This document shows positions 58,116 through 64,000 of a stretch of 64,000 bases of DNA, one piece after another (positions within the stretch are counted from its first letter, which is position 1; every line of letters begins with the position of its first letter). A model generated the notes under the pieces. The model saw nothing but the letters and a program-made list of their open reading frames with translations, was not told where the DNA came from and did not search any database. The position numbers and the translations under genes were made by a program. The stretch covers positions 134,094,587 to 134,158,586 of the forward strand of contig OX578276.1 in NCBI GenBank assembly GCA_951217055.1, read 5' to 3'. The stretch is from Gerris lacustris. Taxonomy: Eukaryota > Arthropoda > Insecta > Hemiptera > Gerridae.

Positions 58116-58642
58116 GTCTCGTTGACACGGTGATAGTTCTCTCATGATAAAACTAACATGTCAGTCAACGTCATAGAACTATCGCGGAGGTGTACAGTCT
58201 ACACGGCGAGAGTAAACATACATCAAAACCTGTTGTCTTGTACTCAAAGTGATATCTGTATCTAACATGTCTCACTCGGATACAGAAACGGAGCATTAAA
58301 TACATATATATATACCTATATATCAAACAAAATATTTAGATTGTAGTAAACAACAAAATCTGATATCAAATATGAAACAAGCTATCACATTTGTGTCTGC
58401 TTTGTTGCATTTCTTAGATCTGTTATCACGTGAAGTATAAACAAACAATAAGCCAATCAGCATCTGGCATGATAGTTCTGGAATGTGCCGCGTGAGGACT
58501 CTGACTGCCGTGATAGAACACTCAACTATCTCGTCAGACGAGATAATGTGATAATCGGGTATTCTATCACGTATATTCTATACGGTGATGGTTGCTATTA
58601 TTGTCGAGACTATCGCGTCAACTATCACCGTGTAAACGGAGC
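58116..58642. mobile_element. MITE D, TTAA-like target
   Basis: The left end GTCTCGTTGACACGGTGATA and the inverted right end GCTCCGTTTACACGGTGATA match over about 23 bp. TTAA lies at the right (58643-58646) but the left counterpart is TAAA. The interior repeats the motif ACTATC-CG and AGTTCT. About 527 bp, no coding. The design (TTTACACG subterminal motif) parallels MITEs A and B. Confidence 0.65.
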
Positions 58643-59276
58643 TTAACGCTAAACACAAGCACATGCATACTTCGAAGGAGAGCATTTCGCATCAATTAGT
58701 TTTGCATTATTGTTACTGAAGACTAGATAAATGTTTTAGGATGATGAGAGAGGGCATTGCCCTTGGGAAAGTAAGGCACCTGAAAGAGCAAGCAAGCTAG
58801 CAGAGAGGGAGTGTAGGTTTACAAGCAGTAAGTTGTTTGCGTTAGGAGACCGGTTTATATATGGTATATAGAACCACGTCTTGCCCATCTCACGAGAAGC
58901 AACGAGGGAGACAAACTTTTATCTCTAGCAAACACCCCCGGGACCCCCCTCACTCACTGATAGACAATACCTTATAAACCCGATATAAAGACAATACATT
59001 GTGTACACATACATCTATATATACATGATACAAGGAAGCACACTCGCATCCTTTCCACCTCTCTCCATAAACCTCCTAGTTGACACACTACTATAGATCT
59101 TTCATACCCACATCACATCTAGTAGCACAACTAAAATGATTATAATATACAAAACCATAACGAGGACAAGAAACTTTAATAACAAACAAAATTTGTGTCA
59201 ATATGTTAACATATATTTGTTTAAACATTGTTTGTAGTCATTTAGTTACAACACAACCGTAAACAAAATAGACTAG
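58643..59276. other. Intergenic, nothing recognised
   Basis: A less AT-rich patch at 58740-58960 has no recognisable product. Confidence 0.35.
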
Positions 59277-59825
59277 AAATAGAGAAGTGGCACATAGTTT
59301 CCTCGCATTCTATACTTTATTGGTTTTATGTTTTTAAAAGCCATTATTGTCTATTTTGTTTAATTGTTTCCCCCGTTTTTTAATGTGTCAAAATTGTTTT
59401 GAATTTTTACATGAATTTAAGTGTCAATTAAGCAAAAGTTAAAGAGCGCAGACGGTTCATATTAAGCTGGGGATATCTGCGGGTTACTTACGATAAACTA
59501 TTAAAGTTTCAAACAAATCAGATAAACAAATGTATGTTTGTGCGCATGTGGAGGAAAAACAAATGAGCGCAGAAGGTCGAAACTTAAATGGGGCCAACAA
59601 TGAGCGGATTATGACATACCATACAGATTTCATCAAAATTGGACGTGTAGTTTTTATGATATGTAGGTTCGCAAAATTTGAGCGCAGACAGACACGGAAC
59701 CAAAAATGTTCCCTGATGTCTGAAACTGATTTCTGTCTTGGAATTTTTGAAATCGGAGACCTAAAAACTTCTCATTCTTCAGAACGATCACATAGCTTCC
59801 GTTACCTTCGGTAAGCTCGGAAGCA
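59277..59825 (-). mobile_element. Stem-loop repeat family, type 2, copy M
   Basis: Starts GAAGTGGCACATAGTTTCCT (terminal CTGCCAATTAG lost), has the type 2 body, a short CAGACAGACA tract and an intact terminal hairpin TTCCGTTACCTTCGGTAAGC. Confidence 0.85.
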
Positions 59826-60164
59826 AAATATAATAATAATATAAAAATAATTTATATAATAATAATAATAATTTGATTGACAAGCCAAAGTAAAAGAAAT
59901 ATGATTAATAAAAAAATAAAAATTAAGAACAATAGGTAGGAAATAATATTAAATTTAAAAGGGGAAAAACACGCTTTTTAAAACATCATGAACCAAAAAG
60001 TAAAAAATAAACTTTTCCACAGTTGATCCACAAAGTGGCTCTTCTTGCTCTCTAAATAGTACGCAAAACAGCACATTCCTGCATTTACTTTCCCGCACTC
60101 GAGTCTTCCAACTTACGAATATAAATGTTTTCCCGCACAGCTTGCCCACGTTCTGACTTTACTT

Positions 60165-60391
60165 TTCCGCAAACCATCCTTAACTTCATTAAAATCAGAC
60201 GATTTGATTTTAAGATATGTTGGTTCACAAAAATTGAGAGATAGACCAACTGACTGACAGAACCGGAACCAAATGTTCCCTGATGTCTGAAACGGATTTC
60301 TGTCTTGGACTTTTATAAATAGGAAACATAAAAAATGATCGTTCTTCAGAACGATCACATAGCTCGTTAACTTCAGTAAGCTCGGAAGCAA
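60165..60391 (-). mobile_element. Stem-loop repeat family, 3' half, copy N
   Basis: From CCTTAACTTCATTAAAATCA through TGTTCCCTGATGTCTGAAAC to a decayed hairpin TAACTTCAGTAAGCTCGGAA. Confidence 0.75.
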
Positions 60392-62285
60392 AAAATGGTG
60401 TACAGCACAAATATTTTATATTTAGTTCAACTGTTCTTCCTGAAGAGAAATATTTTAGGTTACTTTAGCATTTAAAAGTCAAATGTGGAAGTTTTATTTA
60501 CGTTCTGTTGTTTAAATAAGAGGTTGATAGAGTATAAAACATGGAATAAAGAAAAAAAATAGTGCAACAAATAATGTATTAGATCCCAGGAAACAGTGAA
60601 TTGGGGAAAATTCAAATCCAAGGCAACATTTAGGATTTTGTAATGGAATATTATAGAACAAACGGAATAAGACGAGGATGATCGACACTAATAAATAAAT
60701 CTACCGTGCAAAAGTGTTCAAAATACGATTGAGGATAGGAAAACTGTGGAGAGAAAATATCGAGTGTTATAGGGTGGAAAGCTTGCACAAACAAGTTTTA
60801 CAACCACTATTCATTCAAGTTTAAACACGATTTGTTCTCTAATATGCAAACCATACGTGTTCGCTGTTCAACTGATTCTAGAGAGCTAATAGAAGTTATG
60901 GTAAACCAAAAACCCCCTAAAGATCGTATCACAAGGCAGCCGATATTCTATTAGATTTTAGATTGTTTGCATCACTAAACAGTGAAAATAAAGTTAAAAA
61001 GTAATCTGTTAATTCTATTAAAGTGGTTTGACAATTTTCTAATGCAGTGAGTGTAAATATTAATCAATATGAGTAGAGTTTTGTTAACTTAGTTTTTATT
61101 ACGATGCATATTAAATTATGGCAACGAAACATAAAATAATAAAATGGTTGACCGTGAAGTCTCAAGTAAAAAGAGTTTCGTTGGTATTGTGAACATGAAA
61201 TTATTAATAACAGCCAGAGGAGCTGCGGATAAAAGATATGCACAATAAACGTGGAAACTTGGAAACAATCAAGTTTCCTAGGGCCATGTAATTAGATCAA
61301 ATTGCTATTCTTATGTGCAGACCGCACATTTTGCATATTTTTTAAAAATTTTATTAACAGCAGAAATATAGATTTTTTGGGGGGGGGGGGGGCACAGAAT
61401 TGTGATGTTTCTTTGACAAAATGGCACGGAAAATGAATTAATTTCTTGTTATATATTTTCGTAATATACTTTTTAATACCATTCATTTGACACCTCGCTC
61501 AAAATTTCAACAAATATTTTATGAAATTTGAAAGAAAATCAAAACATTATTTGACCATAACATAAATTTCAGATTTAGGTTAAAGTTTTACTAATTGGTA
61601 AGGTCAAACTTATTTTCATTTTTGTCAACATAAATAATCATTTAAATTTCACTTCAAATTAAAAAGGAAATGTACAAATATTAGCTTGGTTATACCAGTA
61701 GTTATCACATAACGGTAGGGACAAACAATGTGACTCTGGTAGAAAGAAATAATACGGGTATACATAGAAAAAATTCAGTCGGAATGTTAACAACCTTGGC
61801 ACTAGAGCAGCTGATGATGGTTGTACACAAATGCATACTTGGGAAAACTTGCAGTTGCTCACTTGAAATGCATGTAGACTAAGCAGCTGTAATTAATACA
61901 TAATTAATTTGCGGCATTGACAGTTGCACTCGGTCATTAACTAAGATCTTTCCACAATTATACTCTTTCGAAACATGAAGCCCCTTTGATCGGATACCGA
62001 TACTAATTTTTCCCAAGTCAATAATTTTAAAAACGGAAAAATAAATTGATTCCAGGTTGTCCATATGCTGTTTACCCAAGATTTTTTTAAAGTATTGAAA
62101 ACTCTTGTACGTAAATGAATCACACCCTAGTAAAAACAAATAATTTTAAAGTTCAGTACTGGACTTGACAAGAGTGAACAAATACTTTAGACTGAAAAAA
62201 ACAAAAAAAAAAAAACAATGACAATGACAATGAGAAGACTTAATAATTATAATAACCAACATTAATAAATACTAGGCATCGCGTG
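60392..62285. other. Intergenic, nothing recognised
   Basis: 1.9 kb of AT-rich DNA with a poly-G run near 61380. The overlapping minus-strand frames at 61879-62139 have no domain. Confidence 0.4.
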
Positions 62286-62293
62286 GCTCTATT

Positions 62294-63045
62294 ATTGAAG
62301 CGAGCGTATTGCAATAAAATACTGAATATTGAAATTTGTTGGTCATGATGAATGTCATAGTTGAAGATAAGTGGAAGAGGGTAGTGTGAGGTAGAGTGGG
62401 GGTACTCGGTACAAAGCTTTACTTCCTAAACAAACTTCCTACACACAATACGACTATAAGAATCTTAACCACCCGTCATAGCTTTTAAACTAATATTATA
62501 AATGTATCACTTCATTACTCAAATACTATTGCTTGTATCAAGTTGAAATTTTACATACTTGTTTCAATTGCACTTTAGACGATGTACATGAAGTTTTATT
62601 AAAATCATTACGTTAGAACGTAAGATATCGGTAAAAAGGTTGTTTTCTCTATTTTAAACGTTTAGGTCCGCTTTAATAGTTTTAGCGATCTTTATTAATT
62701 CATAGCAGTGTCGTTGTTGGTTTTACTAAAAAATATACTAAAAAATATTATTTGTAAAAAATGTTCGTCTCATCGAATAGGTGATGATATAATTTTTTCC
62801 TGTCCTGAAATTCCAATTTTAAATTTGAAACTCACGTTTACGCGAGCATTGCGCGCGAACTCTTGGACGGATCACGCTGTCCAACGAACTTAGCCTGAGT
62901 ATTAGTAAGAGGATCATGTATACCAAATTTCAACTAAATCGGTCAACTTTTACTCAAGTTATCGTCACAACGTAAACGTTACTGACAGACAGACAAGATG
63001 CATATTTCGTTGAATGTAAGAAGCTCGCTTACGCTCGCTTCAATT
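62294..63045. mobile_element. ATTGAAGCGAGCGT element, complete copy
   Basis: The left end ATTGAAGCGAGCGTATTGC and the right end, inverted, ATTGAAGCGAGCGTAAGCG give 14-bp inverted repeats about 750 bp apart. The body includes ACGTTAGAACGTAAGATATC and the type 1 stem-loop-family module (GTGTCGTTGTTGGTTTTACT, TTTACGCGAGCATTGCGCGC, GACAGACAGACA). No coding. The left part is repeated at 47800-48460. No target duplication could be fixed. Confidence 0.7.
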
Positions 63046-63124
63046 AATAATAATCACCAATTAACACAAGGTTTTATAGATAATACAAACAAAATTTCTC
63101 CAGTAAAAAATAAATAAAATATCA

Positions 63125-63190
63125 GGGGGCCGTATAGCCGAGTGTTTAGCCTAGCTACTCGACTCTGAAACCAAGACCCATGATCTATAT
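63125..63190 (+). other. tRNA-like sequence, possible SINE head
   Basis: GGGGGCCGTATAGCCGAGTG resembles a tRNA 5' end with a Pol III A-box (TAGCCGAGTG). ACTCGACTCTGAAACCAAG resembles a following anticodon region, but no B-box GGTTCGA is present. It is probably a decayed tRNA-derived SINE or pseudo-tRNA. Confidence 0.3.
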
Positions 63191-63201
63191 CTATAAACAT
63201 A

Positions 63202-64000
63202 CAGTGTGTCCCAATATAGAGTATCCGAGAGGAAAAATGTTCTTATTTTTAGGTTATCGAAAAAAAGTCATTCTTTATAAAAGCTCCTGCTTGTTCTTAA
63301 ACCTCTAATAATGATAACATTTTCTTGCTTTTGTGTACAGGATGTTCTGTTTTTTGAAAGCTTTAAAATATAACCGAGAGTAAACTACCCTTATTTTTGA
63401 TGGTATCGAAAAATATTATTTAGAAAAGCGGTTCAGAATTGCAAAAAAACATTTATTAAATATTAATTTATTTTATGAATTATTAAATTTTAGTTAATTT
63501 TCTAAAGTATTAAATTTCAGTTTGTTTTCTTAAAATAAAGCAATAAGCATTTATTTTATGCGAAAACAAAATAAATTACTTATAAATAAAATAATAAGCT
63601 AATATAATAAATAAAAAAAAAAATAATAATCATCGCAACAAGTAATAAATAATTCTAATCTTAACATCACACAAATCAACAAAGTTGAAAAATAAAAAAA
63701 TTAAAGAAAAATACATAAACTAATTGTTGTCATAACAATTATCACACCTGTATATCGTATAATAAAAATCCAAAGAGAACTATTTTTTGTAATTAACTTA
63801 TTTTTAGAAAACAAACAGAAATTTAATATTTTAGAAAATTAACTATAATTTAATAATTCATAAAATAAATTAATATTTAATATTTATACGTTTTTTTGCA
63901 ATTCTGAACCACTTTTCTAAATAATATTTTTCGATACCATAAAAAATAAGGGTAGTTTACTCTTGTTCATATTTTAAAATTTTCAATAAACAGAACATCC
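63202..64000. mobile_element. Large palindromic element running off the window
   Basis: The arm at 63348-63545 (GGATGTTCTGTT, GAGTAAACTACCCTTATTTT, GGTATCGAAAAATATTATTT, GGTTCAGAATTGCAAAAAAA) recurs inverted at about 63790-64000. The window ends at the inverted GGATGTTCTGTT. A related outer motif, TACAGTGTGTCCCAATATAG, lies at 63202. It is a non-coding fold-back element, cut at the edge. Confidence 0.7.

Overview
The window looks like non-genic, AT-rich DNA from an invertebrate, most likely an insect. I infer this from the kinds of transposable element present (a copia retrotransposon with a half-tRNA primer site, jockey/CR1/I-group LINEs, hAT, PIF/Harbinger and TTAA-flanked MITEs, and a (GTCT)n-bearing stem-loop repeat family). 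I found no host gene, tRNA, rRNA or CRISPR array that I would defend. Only two long open frames exist and both belong to retrotransposons.

Layout. 1-15 kb: a possible Penelope-like remnant at the edge, two small TTAA-flanked MITEs (1116-1535, 5639-6053), direct repeats, a broken antisense LINE reverse transcriptase (about 8165-8605) and dispersed repeats. 15-24 kb: copies of the stem-loop family, a fold-back element (17222-17630), a pair of (TA)n-linked 480-bp duplicates and a 0.9-kb palindrome (21340-22248). 24.4-27.2 kb: a 2.8-kb inverted-repeat transposon with a frameshifted Cys-rich protein. 29.0-33.4 kb: a complete, very young copia element (identical 193-bp LTRs, 5-bp duplication GCACA) inside a stem-loop repeat. 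35.4-37.7 kb: a 2.3-kb fold-back hAT element with an 8-bp duplication. 39-48 kb: tandem repeats, a MITE whose empty site lies about 400 bp away, a LINE RNase H tail and a GC-rich island. 49.4-54.9 kb: a 5'-truncated LINE flanked by 1,086-bp direct repeats that look like an extraordinarily long target-site duplication. 54.9-56.0 kb: an internally deleted PIF/Harbinger element carrying scraps of both of its proteins. 56-64 kb: more stem-loop repeats, a third MITE, a short-TIR element and a large palindrome running off the end.

How the parts relate. The region has been built by nested insertion. Copies of one stem-loop repeat, at least a dozen in both orientations, form the substrate; copia and the LINE landed inside copies and Harbinger landed at the end of a third. 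Parts of this family's body also occur inside a separate element with ATTGAAGCGAGCGT ends, so modules have been exchanged. The most unusual observation is the 1,086-bp duplication around the LINE.
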